Shown in pieces: positions 54,079 to 63,556 of a stretch of 64,000 nucleotides of DNA. The number at the start of each line of letters is the position of its first letter. Position 1 is the first letter of the stretch. Below the pieces are notes generated by a model that saw only the letters and a list, made by a program, of their open reading frames with translations, was not told where the DNA came from and did not search any database. The DNA is taken from positions 1-64,000 of the forward strand of contig JAECQP010000010.1 of the NCBI GenBank assembly GCA_015999745.1, in the 5' to 3' direction. The translations under genes were made by a program, and so were the position numbers. This stretch comes from Sphingobacteriia bacterium (GTDB lineage Bacteria > Bacteroidota > Bacteroidia > Chitinophagales > Chitinophagaceae).

Positions 54079-55176
54079 TTATATGGTTACCGAAACCAGT
54101 TTTTTCAAATAATCATCCTGCACATCCGCTCCAATGCCCGGTGCATCCGGAAGGTGAAGATGCATTCCTTCGTAAATAACACCTCCGGTTACCGGATCTT
54201 CCGTATGACCAATCAAGCAGGTATCCAGGTCGTAGAACTGTACATTGCCGAATGCAGTGGCAAAATGCACTTTGGCAGATAAAGCCACCCTGCTTTCCAG
54301 CATACCGCCCATCATACAGGGGATTCCGCCCTGTTCCGCCACCTGGTTAATTTTGATGGCTTCGTGGATACCGCCGCTTTTGGCGAATTTGATATTGATA
54401 TAGGTGCAGGCTTTGTTCCTGATCATTCTTTCGGCATCATGGTGCGTATACACAGACTCATCTGCCATCACCGGAATGGGAGACTTAACACAGAGTTCGG
54501 GTAAAAGTTCATCGTTCCAGGTGCGCATGGGCTGCTCACAAAACTGGATATCGTATTTGCCCAGTCCCGTCAGCGCTTCCACGGCGCCTTCGTAGCTCCA
54601 TCCCTGGTTGGCATCAATCCTGAGTTTGGCGGCGTTTCCGATGGCGGCACGGATGCTACTGATCCTTTCAATATCGGTTGCAGGGTCCTTGCCCAGTTTT
54701 ACCTTAATGACTGTAACCCCTTTTTCAACAAACTCCACCGCCTGGGCGGCCATGGATTCGGGGGTATCAATTCCGATGGTCAGATCGCTTTCAATCTCTT
54801 TCTTTTCCCCGCCTAAAAAACGGTAGAGGGGGAGACCGGCGTTTTTGGCGGCAATATCGTACAAGGCCAGGTCAAAGGCGCTTTTTGCAGTGTAGTTGCG
54901 GGCGGTGAACAGGTCCAGTTCCTGCAGGCGGGCGGTGATATCCAGCGGGTCCTTTCCTTTCCAGAGTGCGGCAAACTCTTTTGCCATTTCAAAACAGGTA
55001 GCCTGGGTTTCACCAACAATCATGGGGAATGCAGAGCATTCGCCCACACCGGTAATGCCCGCATCGGTATGAATGCGGATAAAGGTATTCTGGGCAAAAT
55101 GCATAGTTCCCGTTGCAATGGTAAAAGGCACCATTGGTATGGAATACTTGTAAATTTCTGTATGGGTAATTTGCAT
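54079..55176 (-). CDS. Dipeptide epimerase (enolase superfamily)
   Basis: Muconate lactonising-type barrel of 365 residues from the ATG at 55176 (a TTG six bases upstream is in frame). Probably L-Ala-D/L-Glu epimerase-like, acting on murein-derived dipeptides. The catalytic lysine pair is VIKVKLGK, metal ligands are in RIDANQGW, FCEQPM and VMADESV, and the second lysine in NIKFAKSGGI. Specificity in this family varies and is not settled by sequence. Confidence 0.88.
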   Translation of the reverse strand: MQITHTEIYKYSIPMVPFTIATGTMHFAQNTFIRIHTDAGITGVGECSAFPMIVGETQATCFEMAKEFAALWKGKDPLDITARLQELDLFTARNYTAKSAFDLALYDIAAKNAGLPLYRFLGGEKKEIESDLTIGIDTPESMAAQAVEFVEKGVTVIKVKLGKDPATDIERISSIRAAIGNAAKLRIDANQGWSYEGAVEALTGLGKYDIQFCEQPMRTWNDELLPELCVKSPIPVMADESVYTHHDAERMIRNKACTYINIKFAKSGGIHEAIKINQVAEQGGIPCMMGGMLESRVALSAKVHFATAFGNVQFYDLDTCLIGHTEDPVTGGVIYEGMHLHLPDAPGIGADVQDDYLKKLVSVTI

Positions 55177-55368
55177 GCGCAAATGTCTATTTTTCCACGT
55201 AATGCTGCCGGTTTTTTTTTGATTTTACCTGATTCATATTCTGAAAGGGCCCGTCCCCTGTATAATCCCGGCCGATATAGGTTTTTACAAAATATTTTCA
55301 GATTTTCAATAAAAGCTGATCATACTATTTTATATGTTCCGATATTCGCAGTACGAACATCCGTTAGC

Positions 55369-56556
55369 ATGAATATATCCTTTGATAATACAGAAAATGC
55401 CTTTGCATATAAAACCGATAAGGAGCTGAAAAGCGCCCGTTTCTTATTCAATTCCATGGGGTTTCCCTGGTTTGTTCAGATAGGGACCCGGCTCACTCCC
55501 TATATCATGAAAACCGGTATGCCTGCGGTACACAACATCATCCGCAAAACCATTTTCAAACAGTTTGTGGGCGGTGAAACGCTGGAGGAAACCGCTTCTG
55601 TAGGCAATACGCTTGGTAAATACGGCATCCAGGTAATACTGGACTATGGTGTGGAAGGAAAAGAAGGGGAAGCCAGCTTTGATCATGCTACGGAAGAGTT
55701 TATCCGCGTTATCAATTATGCTGCTACGCAAACCAATATTCCTTTCATCAGCATTAAGGTAACCGGGCTTGCCCGTTTTGAGTTGCTGCAGATCCTGAAC
55801 GAAGCGCCCCGCCTGCGGAGCGGTATCCACGATCACGAAGAAGAGATTGCTGAATGGGACCGTGTACGCGACAGGATGTACAGCATCTGCGAAGTGGCTG
55901 CGGAAAAAAACATCGGGGTGCTGATTGATGCAGAAGAAAGCTGGATCCAGGACCCCATAGACCGGCTGACCATGGAAATGATGGAAGCGTTTAACAAGGA
56001 AAAAGTAATTGTATACAATACCATTCAGTTGTATCGTCACGACCGGCTGAGCTTCCTGAAGCTATCCCATAAAATTGCCCGCCAGCAGGGCTTTAAGCTG
56101 GGCATGAAACTGGTGCGCGGCGCCTACATGGAAAAAGAAAGAGAAAGGGCGCTCGACAAAGGCGTGGCTTCACCCATCCAGAGAGACAAGGAATCCACCG
56201 ACCATGACTATGATGAATCCGTGCGTTACTGCATCGAAAACATCAATGATATCTCTGTGATCATTGCTTCTCATAACGAAGACAGCAATCTCTTTGCAGC
56301 ACAATTGCTGGAAGAAAAGGGCATCAGCCATAAGCACCACCACGTCCATTTTTCCCAATTGTATGGTATGAGCGATAACATCACATTTAACCTGGCCAAG
56401 GAAGGCCTTAACGTAAGCAAGTATCTTCCGTTTGGTCCAATTAAAGATGTGATCCCTTACCTGATGCGCAGAGCCAAGGAAAACAGCAGCGTGAGTGGCC
56501 AAACAGGCAGAGAGCTTTCCCTGATTAAAAAGGAACTGCAAAGACGGAAGGCTTAA
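55369..56556 (+). CDS. Proline dehydrogenase
   Basis: Single-domain FAD proline dehydrogenase of 395 residues from the ATG at 55369 (upstream in-frame starts overlap the divergent gene). It oxidises proline to pyrroline-5-carboxylate. VILDYGVEGKEGE, ISIKVTGLARF, VLIDAEESWIQD, FKLGMKLVRGAYMEKER (FAD/substrate region), IASHNEDS and YLPFGPIKDVIPYLMRRA with the substrate-binding arginines. The aldehyde dehydrogenase half found in PutA is absent. Confidence 0.93.
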   Translation: MNISFDNTENAFAYKTDKELKSARFLFNSMGFPWFVQIGTRLTPYIMKTGMPAVHNIIRKTIFKQFVGGETLEETASVGNTLGKYGIQVILDYGVEGKEGEASFDHATEEFIRVINYAATQTNIPFISIKVTGLARFELLQILNEAPRLRSGIHDHEEEIAEWDRVRDRMYSICEVAAEKNIGVLIDAEESWIQDPIDRLTMEMMEAFNKEKVIVYNTIQLYRHDRLSFLKLSHKIARQQGFKLGMKLVRGAYMEKERERALDKGVASPIQRDKESTDHDYDESVRYCIENINDISVIIASHNEDSNLFAAQLLEEKGISHKHHHVHFSQLYGMSDNITFNLAKEGLNVSKYLPFGPIKDVIPYLMRRAKENSSVSGQTGRELSLIKKELQRRKA

Positions 56557-56628
56557 AATCCACCAATTCTCCCCATCCCCGAAAAGGAGCGATGATTTCT
56601 CGGTTCAGAGGGTGTAATTTGCATTGTT

Positions 56629-57423
56629 ATGCAGCAGTACCAGGATTTATTAAAACATATACTCGCAAACGGGAGCGTTAAAACCGACCGTACAGGTACG
56701 GGAACCGTTAGCTGTTTCGGCTACCAGATGCGTTTTAATCTGGCAGAGGGATTCCCGTTGGTGACCACCAAAAAACTTCATCTCAAAAGTATTATCCACG
56801 AACTGCTCTGGTTCCTGAAAGGGGATACCAATATCGGGTACCTCAAAGAACATGGCGTAAATATCTGGAATGAATGGGCCGATGAAAACGGCAACCTTGG
56901 TCCTGTTTATGGCAAGCAGTGGCGCAGTTGGGGAGGTGCGGACGGAAAAACATATGATCAGGTCAAAGATGTATTGCATCAACTGAAAAACAATCCCGAC
57001 AGCAGAAGAATGATCGTAAGCGCATGGAATGTGGCGGAGCTGCCGCAGATGGCATTGATGCCCTGCCACAGCCTGTTCCAGTTTTATGTGGCAAATGGAA
57101 AACTGAGTTGTCAGCTGTACCAGCGCAGCGCAGATGTATTCCTGGGCGTTCCTTTCAATATTGCTTCCTATGCATTGCTGACCATGATGATGGCGCAGGT
57201 ATGCGGATTGCAGTATGGCGATTTTGTACACAGTTTTGGCGATGTGCATATTTACAATAACCATATGGAGCAGGTAAAACTGCAGTTGAGCAGGGAGCCT
57301 TATCCATTGCCGGTGATGAAACTGAATCAGGAAGTGAAGGATCTTTTTAATTTTACATTCGAAGATTTTACGCTGGAAAATTATCAGTGTCATCCTGCCA
57401 TTAAAGCGCCTGTAGCCGTTTAG
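56629..57423 (+). CDS. thyA: Thymidylate synthase
   Basis: Converts dUMP to dTMP with methylene-tetrahydrofolate. 264 residues, the E. coli length. Catalytic cysteine in [13 protein letters not shown], with [50 protein letters not shown] and [14 protein letters not shown]. It is followed by folA, which recycles the dihydrofolate that it makes, 22 bases on. Confidence 0.98.
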   Translation: MQQYQDLLKHILANGSVKTDRTGTGTVSCFGYQMRFNLAEGFPLVTTKKLHLKSIIHELLWFLKGDTNIGYLKEHGVNIWNEWADENGNLGPVYGKQWRSWGGADGKTYDQVKDVLHQLKNNPDSRRMIVSAWNVAELPQMALMPCHSLFQFYVANGKLSCQLYQRSADVFLGVPFNIASYALLTMMMAQVCGLQYGDFVHSFGDVHIYNNHMEQVKLQLSREPYPLPVMKLNQEVKDLFNFTFEDFTLENYQCHPAIKAPVAV

Positions 57424-57445
57424 TATTCATCTTTAATTGAATTAC

Positions 57446-57946
57446 ATGATTATTTCCCTGATCGTTGCAGTATCCTCCAATAATGCCATTGGTAAGAATA
57501 ATCAGTTGCTCTGGCATTTGCCCAACGATATGAAGTTTTTTAAAATGAGTACCTGGGCCATGCCCGTGGTGATGGGAAGAAAGACCTTTGAATCTATGGC
57601 GGGTAAGCCTTTGAACGGAAGGCTGAATATTGTTATCACGCGTCAGAACAACTGGACTGCCGATGGTGTGGTGGTCGTGAATTCCCTGGAACAGGCCATT
57701 TCCACTGCCAAAGAAAAAGATTACAAGGAACTCTTTGTAATAGGCGGCGGTGAAATATACAGGGAGGCATTGCCGATTGCACAAAAGATTTATTTAACAA
57801 GAGTGGAAGCAGCGCTGGAAGCCGATACTTTTTTTCCGGAATGGGACAGCGAAGCCTGGAAGCTGGTACACAACGACTATCATCCGGCGGATGCCAAACA
57901 TGCGTACCCTTACCGCTTTCAAATTTGGGAGAAATCAGTTTCCTGA
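57446..57946 (+). CDS. folA: Dihydrofolate reductase
   Basis: Reduces dihydrofolate to tetrahydrofolate. 166 residues from the ATG at 57446. ISLIVAVSSNNAIGKNNQLLWHLPNDMKFF in pieces (AVSSNNAIGKNNQLLWHLPN), VVMGRKTFESM, VITRQ, FVIGGGEIYREALP and the acidic substrate residue in HLPNDMK. It forms a unit with thyA; the next ORF starts directly after its stop. Confidence 0.97.
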   Translation: MIISLIVAVSSNNAIGKNNQLLWHLPNDMKFFKMSTWAMPVVMGRKTFESMAGKPLNGRLNIVITRQNNWTADGVVVVNSLEQAISTAKEKDYKELFVIGGGEIYREALPIAQKIYLTRVEAALEADTFFPEWDSEAWKLVHNDYHPADAKHAYPYRFQIWEKSVS

Positions 57947-58420
57947 ATGGATCTGCTCCCGCATATATATATCATTGTTTTTATCCTGTTGCTGTTGGCC
58001 GGCCGGCTGGTTACTCCTTGCCCAACGCCATACCTGATCAATGTATTGGGTAGCATTAATTTCCTGCTTTGGTTTTATGCATTGTACAATATCAGGCGGT
58101 TAATTGGTTTGATACAGTTGATCCGGTCCATCCGCGGAGGAGAAAGCCTCGAAATGCCCCTGATCAGTTGGACCGATGAGTTTGTACTAATACAGGCCGG
58201 CAGGGTAGCGCTTCCGTTTTTGATACTGATCCCCGCGCTGCGGAACAGCTGGTGGTATTCGGGAGCAATGATGTTGTTCCTGCTATGGAGCAGCACGTTT
58301 AGTTTCAACGGATGGCCGGCTTTGTTTTCCGACATTGCGTACAGTGTCAGTATGTTTACCACAACTTATGCTTTACTTTGGCTGCTGAAAAAGCATCCTT
58401 CTCAAAAAAGTATTCGCTGA
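57947..58420 (+). CDS. Integral membrane protein of unknown function
   Basis: 157 residues with about four hydrophobic segments (IYIIVFILLLLAGRLV, VLGSINFLLWFYALYNI, LPFLILIPALR with YSGAMMLFLLWSS, and MFTTTYALLWLLKK). It begins at the base after the folA stop and its stop overlaps the methyltransferase start (TGATG), so it is part of the thyA-folA operon. No family recognised. Confidence 0.7.
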   Translation: MDLLPHIYIIVFILLLLAGRLVTPCPTPYLINVLGSINFLLWFYALYNIRRLIGLIQLIRSIRGGESLEMPLISWTDEFVLIQAGRVALPFLILIPALRNSWWYSGAMMLFLLWSSTFSFNGWPALFSDIAYSVSMFTTTYALLWLLKKHPSQKSIR

Positions 58421-59217
58421 TGTATACACCTGTGCAACTGGCTTTACGGTATATCCGGTATTACTGCACCGCTTCCAATGGAAAGGGGCATGGGGTGCAT
58501 TCCCCCTTTGTTTTTGAACTGATTACCCGGGTACTGAACGATGACCGGGATTTTTATATGTATCAGCCGATAGAAAACCTGCGGGAAGAATTGCTGACCT
58601 GGACAACTGAAATTACCATCGAAGATTTTGGAGCGGGTTCCAGGGTTAAAAAATCGCCGGTGCGGAAAATCTCCGCCATCGCTGCCTCATCGCTGAAGCC
58701 CCGGAAATTCGGACAACTGTTGTTCAGGCTGGTGAATTATTTTTCGCCTGCTACCATCCTGGAGTTGGGGACCTCCCTGGGGATCACCACTGCTTACCTG
58801 GCATCGGCCAATTCCAATGCGCATGTCATAACTATGGAAGGATCCGCTGCGGTGGCAGAGATAGCCCGGTCCAATTTCAATAAACTGGGCCTGAAGAATA
58901 TTAAACTGGTAACCGGAAATTTTGATGAAACACTCGGCCCCCTGCTTGCGGGGCTCCATCAAATTGATGTAGCCTTTCTCGATGGCAATCACCGATATGA
59001 ACCCACTATGCGGTATTTTAACCAGGTGATGGAGAAGGCGCATGCCAATACGCTGATCATTCTTGATGATATTCACTGGAGCCGCGAAATGGAGCAGGCC
59101 TGGGAGGAAGTTAAGGGTGATTCCCGGATCCGGCTGACCATTGATCTGTTCTATATCGGGCTGGTTTTTTTGCGCAGCGAACAGCAGGAAAAAGAAGACT
59201 TTATTATCCGTTTTTAG
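58420..59217 (+). CDS. Class I SAM-dependent methyltransferase
   Basis: 265 residues from the ATG at 58420, one base into the previous stop. A SAM-binding Rossmann fold is seen in ILELGTSLGITTAYLA, VITMEGSAAVAEIARSNF, IKLVTGNFDETL, IDVAFLDGNHRYEPTMRYF and LIILDDIHW. The DGNH and DDIHW motifs resemble O-methyltransferase family 3. The N-terminal 80 residues (YYCTASNGKGHGVHSPFVFE) are typical of a Bacteroidota group. Substrate unknown. Confidence 0.85.
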   Translation: MYTPVQLALRYIRYYCTASNGKGHGVHSPFVFELITRVLNDDRDFYMYQPIENLREELLTWTTEITIEDFGAGSRVKKSPVRKISAIAASSLKPRKFGQLLFRLVNYFSPATILELGTSLGITTAYLASANSNAHVITMEGSAAVAEIARSNFNKLGLKNIKLVTGNFDETLGPLLAGLHQIDVAFLDGNHRYEPTMRYFNQVMEKAHANTLIILDDIHWSREMEQAWEEVKGDSRIRLTIDLFYIGLVFLRSEQQEKEDFIIRF

Positions 59218-59299
59218 TAGTTCCGGAAAATATCGGTGAACAATTTTTTTGTTTAGCCAACTTCTACGCAGTAATGCAAAAAATGGCTTAATTTTAAAG

Positions 59300-60424
59300 A
59301 TGATAATTGGAATTCTCAAAGAACAGAACGGAGAACAAAGAGTATCCATCCTTCCCGAACAAGCGGAAGTGCTCATCAAAAACGGAAATACAGTTTGGCT
59401 GGAGTCCGGCGCGGGCGAAGCGGCTTTTGCAGCCGATGCAGCGTATACTGCTAAAAACGTTTCCATTGAATCCAGAGAAAAAATACGGAAGGAAGCTGAT
59501 GTGCTCCTGAGTTACTGGGCGCCGCCCGAAGCAGCGGAAGGAACCATCAGGCCGGGCGCAATATTGATCGGTGTTTATCAACCCCTGTTTCAATTTAATT
59601 TAATGCGAAGCTGGTCCGAACAAAAACTGACCTGTTTCAGTTTGGATATGATTCCCCGTACTACCCGTGCGCAATCCATGGATGTGCTGAGCAGCCAGGC
59701 CAATATTGCGGGGTATAAAGCCGTGTTACTGGCGGCCAATTTATTCCCCCGCTATTTTCCCATGTTCATGACGGCAGCAGGAAGTATTGCTCCTGCAAAG
59801 GTACTGATACTGGGTGCCGGAGTTGCGGGATTACAGGCTGTGGCTACTGCACGCAGGCTGGGAGCTGTGGTGGAAGTATCGGATACCAGGCCCGCCGTAA
59901 AGGAAGAAGTGATGAGCCTGGGCGCCAAATTTATTGAAGTAGATGGCGCTGCGGATGCATCAAAGGCAGGAGGCTATGCGGTTGAACAGTCTGAAGAATA
60001 CAGGCAAAAACAAAAACAGCGGATAGCCGAAGCTGTAGCCAAGGCCGATATCATTATTGCCACCGCACAGTTGCAGGGAAAACCGGCGCCATTGCTGGTA
60101 ACAGAAGAAATGTTGAAGCAGATGAAGCCCGGTTCCGTGGTGATTGACCTGGCTGCCTCCACCGGAGGAAACGTGTTTGGCGTTAAGAACAATGAAACCA
60201 CACAGCTGCATGGCGTAACCCTGGTGGGTAATAGCCAACTGGCAAGTGATATGCCATGGGATGCCAGTAAAATGTATGGTAAAAATGTGTTGAACTTTCT
60301 GCAACTGATCATCAATAAGGAGTGTCGGCTGAACCTGAATTTTGAGGATGATATTGTAAAAGGATGTTGCATTACACACGATGGAGCTGTAGTGAATACA
60401 CGCATCAGCGAATTAATTAAATAG
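59300..60424 (+). CDS. pntA: NAD(P) transhydrogenase subunit alpha part 1
   Basis: NAD-binding domain I of the proton-translocating transhydrogenase. 374 residues from the ATG at 59300. IGILKEQNGEQRVSILPEQ, SSQANIAGYKAVL, the dinucleotide motif VLILGAGVAGLQAVATARRLG, VSDTRPAVKEEV, and VIDLAASTGGNVFG. The membrane part is encoded separately downstream, the three-gene arrangement. The complex uses the proton gradient to make NADPH from NADH. Confidence 0.95.
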   Translation: MIIGILKEQNGEQRVSILPEQAEVLIKNGNTVWLESGAGEAAFAADAAYTAKNVSIESREKIRKEADVLLSYWAPPEAAEGTIRPGAILIGVYQPLFQFNLMRSWSEQKLTCFSLDMIPRTTRAQSMDVLSSQANIAGYKAVLLAANLFPRYFPMFMTAAGSIAPAKVLILGAGVAGLQAVATARRLGAVVEVSDTRPAVKEEVMSLGAKFIEVDGAADASKAGGYAVEQSEEYRQKQKQRIAEAVAKADIIIATAQLQGKPAPLLVTEEMLKQMKPGSVVIDLAASTGGNVFGVKNNETTQLHGVTLVGNSQLASDMPWDASKMYGKNVLNFLQLIINKECRLNLNFEDDIVKGCCITHDGAVVNTRISELIK

Positions 60425-60441
60425 ACAAACCCGTTGTTGAT

Positions 60442-60750
60442 ATGGAAACCGTTTTAAGTTATATACACCAGCACATCAATATTATTTACATTGTTGTACT
60501 CTCCATTTTCCTGGGAATAGAAGTGATTGGAAGAGTGCCCAGTGTATTGCATACGCCACTGATGAGCGGAGCCAATGCCATACATGGCGTGGTGATTATC
60601 GGCGCCATCATTGTAATGGGCAGGGTGGAAGCCGGTAACTATGCAGCGCTGATCATTGGATTCCTTGCTGTGGTGCTGGGAACACTGAATGTGGTGGGAG
60701 GATTTGTGGTGACAGACAGAATGCTCGAAATGTTTAAGAAGAAAAAATAA
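60442..60750 (+). CDS. pntA2: NAD(P) transhydrogenase subunit alpha part 2
   Basis: 102-residue membrane subunit with three hydrophobic segments (INIIYIVVLSIFLGIEVIG, ANAIHGVVIIGAIIVMG, LIIGFLAVVLGTLNVVGGF). The conserved SGANAIHGV region is present, as is VTDRMLEMFKKK at the end. It completes domain II with pntB, starting 2 bases on. Confidence 0.95.
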   Translation: METVLSYIHQHINIIYIVVLSIFLGIEVIGRVPSVLHTPLMSGANAIHGVVIIGAIIVMGRVEAGNYAALIIGFLAVVLGTLNVVGGFVVTDRMLEMFKKKK

Positions 60751-60752
60751 CA

Positions 60753-62159
60753 ATGGAAATAAATCTGCTTACCCTTTGTTACCTGGTCGGTTCGATCACG
60801 TTCATTATAGGATTAAAAATGCTCTCGCATCCGGAAACTGCCCGCAAAGGCAACCTGATTGCTGCTGCCGGTATGGGGATTTCAATATTCGGAACCATTT
60901 TCCTGTACCAGGAAAACGGAGAAAAGCTGCACAACTACGAATGGATTTTTGCGGCGCTGATCATCGGAACCATTATCGGAACCCTTGCGGCAAAGAAAGT
61001 GAAAATGACTTCCATGCCCGAACTGGTGAGTTTGTTCAATGGAATGGGGGGCGCCTGTGCAGCGTTGATCTCCATCATTGAATTTAAACATATTACCGCT
61101 GTAGTTCATGCAGAAGCGGAGGTTCCATACGCCACCTACCTCAGCATTTTTGCAGGCCTGGTGATCGGTACGGTATCATTTGCGGGTAGTATGATTGCCT
61201 GGGGCAAGCTCAATGGAAGGGTAAAGGATTTTTCCTTCAAAGGCCAGCAGGTATTCAATATCCTGTTGTTTATAGGAGTGATTGCCTTATCCGGGTATAT
61301 GATACTGAACCTTACACCCGCCAACCAAAGCCTGTTCTATCTTGTATTGCTGGGTGCATTGGTGTACGGCGTTTTATTTGTGTTGCCGATCGGGGGCGCC
61401 GATATGCCGGTAGTGATTTCTTTGCTGAACTCCTTTACCGGTGTGGCTGCGGCCTGTGCCGGATTCCTGTACAGCAACCAGGTGATGCTGACCGGAGGTA
61501 TTCTGGTGGGCGCTGCCGGTACCTTACTGACCATACTCATGTGCAAGGCCATGAACAGAAGCCTGCTGAATGTACTGATCGGTTCCTTCGGCGCAACTGC
61601 AACAGGCGCACAACAAGCGGTTACCGGTAATTACAAGGAAATTTCCCTGAGTGATGCCGCTGTATGCATGAGCTATGCACATAAGGTGATGATTGTTCCG
61701 GGATATGGCCTGGCGGTTGCGCAGGCGCAGCACGTTTGCCATGAATTGGAAAAACTGCTGGAAGAAAAAGGAGTGGAAGTAAGTTATGCCATACATCCTG
61801 TTGCAGGAAGAATGCCCGGACATATGAATGTATTGCTGGCAGAGGCCGATGTGGACTACGATAAGCTCATGGAGATGGAGCAGGCCAATGATGAATTCAA
61901 ATCCACAGATGTGGTATTGATACTGGGTGCAAATGATGTAGTGAACCCTGCTGCCAAAACAGATCCTGCATCACCTATTTATGGTATGCCGATCCTGGAA
62001 GTGGAGCAGGCCAAAACAGTCATCGTCAACAAGCGAAGCATGAAGCCCGGATATGCCGGTATTGAAAATGCCCTGTTCTTCCAGCCAAAAACCTCCATGC
62101 TTTTTGGCGATGCAAAAGCTGCATTGCAAAAGCTGGTAGCGGAAATCAAGAATCTGTAG
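60753..62159 (+). CDS. pntB: NAD(P) transhydrogenase subunit beta
   Basis: 468 residues: about nine membrane segments, then the NADP-binding domain III (from about residue 290) with IVPGYGLAVAQAQHVCHEL, HPVAGRMPGHMNVLLAEADV, VLILGANDVVNPAAKTD, IYGMPILEV and VIVNKRSMKPGYAGIEN. The membrane part has PELVSLFNGMGGACAAL and GGADMPVVISLLNSFTGVAA. All three transhydrogenase genes run together. Confidence 0.97.
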   Translation: MEINLLTLCYLVGSITFIIGLKMLSHPETARKGNLIAAAGMGISIFGTIFLYQENGEKLHNYEWIFAALIIGTIIGTLAAKKVKMTSMPELVSLFNGMGGACAALISIIEFKHITAVVHAEAEVPYATYLSIFAGLVIGTVSFAGSMIAWGKLNGRVKDFSFKGQQVFNILLFIGVIALSGYMILNLTPANQSLFYLVLLGALVYGVLFVLPIGGADMPVVISLLNSFTGVAAACAGFLYSNQVMLTGGILVGAAGTLLTILMCKAMNRSLLNVLIGSFGATATGAQQAVTGNYKEISLSDAAVCMSYAHKVMIVPGYGLAVAQAQHVCHELEKLLEEKGVEVSYAIHPVAGRMPGHMNVLLAEADVDYDKLMEMEQANDEFKSTDVVLILGANDVVNPAAKTDPASPIYGMPILEVEQAKTVIVNKRSMKPGYAGIENALFFQPKTSMLFGDAKAALQKLVAEIKNL

Positions 62160-62172
62160 CCTGTTAAAATAA

Positions 62173-63534
62173 TTGAGTTTGCAATTACCTGTTGAATTAC
62201 TGGCGGCATTAAGCCATGTAAAAGGATTTGACCGTTCAGCCTTTGAAACCGTTCACCAATCGGGTGAGCAGGTAACTTCCATTCGTTTAAATCCGTTCAA
62301 GCCATCGGAATCCCTGAAAGACCTGTATAAATCGCCCCTGCCCTGGTGCAGTTATGCATGGTATCTGAAGGAGCGGCCTTTTTTTACTTTTGATCCGGTA
62401 TTTCATGGCGGCGCTTATTATGTACAGGAGGCCAGCAGTATGTTTTTATGGTACCTGCTGCAACAACTCACGGGTACGGCAACCGCCGGAAAAAATGTGT
62501 TGGATCTCTGTGCGGCGCCGGGTGGTAAAAGCACTTTGCTCTCCACCTATTTTGCAGATGGACTGGTGGTATCCAATGAGGTGATCAAATCCCGCTCTGC
62601 CATACTGGTGGAAAATTTGACCAAGTGGGGGCAGCCCAATGTGGTGGTTACCAACAATGATCCGGATCATTTTAGCAAACTGGAAGGTTTCTTTGATGTG
62701 ATTGTGGTGGATGCCCCCTGCAGCGGCAGCGGGTTGTTCAGAAAAGATCCCGCCGCCATTGAAGAATGGAGTGAGCAGAACGTGCAGCATTGCAGCCAGC
62801 GGCAGGAAAGAATCCTTGCATCCATCCTGCCGGCACTGAAAGAGGACGGGTTACTGATCTATTCCACCTGTTCCTATTCGGTGGAAGAAGATGAACGGAT
62901 AGCGGACTGGCTGGTGTTGGAAAAAGACATGGAATCCTTGCCGGTTACGGTTCCCGCAGAGTGGAATATTGTGCAAACGGAGGCGGAACAAACCGGCGCA
63001 ACGGGGTTTCGTTTTTATCCCAACCGGGTAAAAGGGGAGGGTTTCTTTGTGGCGGCCTTCCGGAAAAAAACAGCCACTACGGCTCCCAGGTACAAGGAAT
63101 TGCAACTGGTCAGCCCAACCCGTTCCGAGGCAGCACTGCTGCAGGCTTTTTATCCCATACCGGAAGGGTATGCTACATTTAAGCAGCAGGAAGCTATCCG
63201 GTTATTCCCTGCTTCCTATATGAATGCCCTCCGGCAACTGGCATCGGCGCTCTATATAAAAAAAGCTGGCATTGAAATTGGTAGCATCAAGGGAAAGGAC
63301 CTGATACCCTCCCACGAACTGGCCGTATCTATACTGGATAAGTCCGGTTTACGGGTGGTGACCGTGGATAAGGATCAGGCCCTGCAATATCTCCGCAGAA
63401 AAGAACTGCGGCTGGAAGCGCCGGTGGGCTGGTGTTTGCTGCAATACGGAGGTGTATGTTTAGGCTGGGTAAAAGTTTTGCCGAACAGGATCAATAATTA
63501 TTATCCGGCCGAATGGAGAATATTAAAAGATTAA
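62173..63534 (+). CDS. rRNA cytosine-C5 methyltransferase (RsmF/NOP2-sun family)
   Basis: 453 residues. SAM site DLCAAPGGKSTLLSTYF, motif VVVDAPCSGSGLFRKDP with one catalytic cysteine, and IYSTCSYSVEEDE with the other. The C-terminal 100 residues are PUA-like (IEIGSIKGKDLIPSHELAVS, EAPVGWCLLQYGGVCLGWVK), as in RsmF. No ATG exists at the N-terminus: TTG at 62173 or 62179 must be used. Confidence 0.9.
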   Translation: MSLQLPVELLAALSHVKGFDRSAFETVHQSGEQVTSIRLNPFKPSESLKDLYKSPLPWCSYAWYLKERPFFTFDPVFHGGAYYVQEASSMFLWYLLQQLTGTATAGKNVLDLCAAPGGKSTLLSTYFADGLVVSNEVIKSRSAILVENLTKWGQPNVVVTNNDPDHFSKLEGFFDVIVVDAPCSGSGLFRKDPAAIEEWSEQNVQHCSQRQERILASILPALKEDGLLIYSTCSYSVEEDERIADWLVLEKDMESLPVTVPAEWNIVQTEAEQTGATGFRFYPNRVKGEGFFVAAFRKKTATTAPRYKELQLVSPTRSEAALLQAFYPIPEGYATFKQQEAIRLFPASYMNALRQLASALYIKKAGIEIGSIKGKDLIPSHELAVSILDKSGLRVVTVDKDQALQYLRRKELRLEAPVGWCLLQYGGVCLGWVKVLPNRINNYYPAEWRILKD

Positions 63535-63556
63535 CTTTACGCATATTCGCTGATAC

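Noticed and set aside
18455..55315. Recurring TTTTCAATAAA in three intergenic regions (about 18458, 33648 and 55305)
   Set aside because: Eleven AT-rich bases three times in 64 kb is not remarkable and the flanks do not match.
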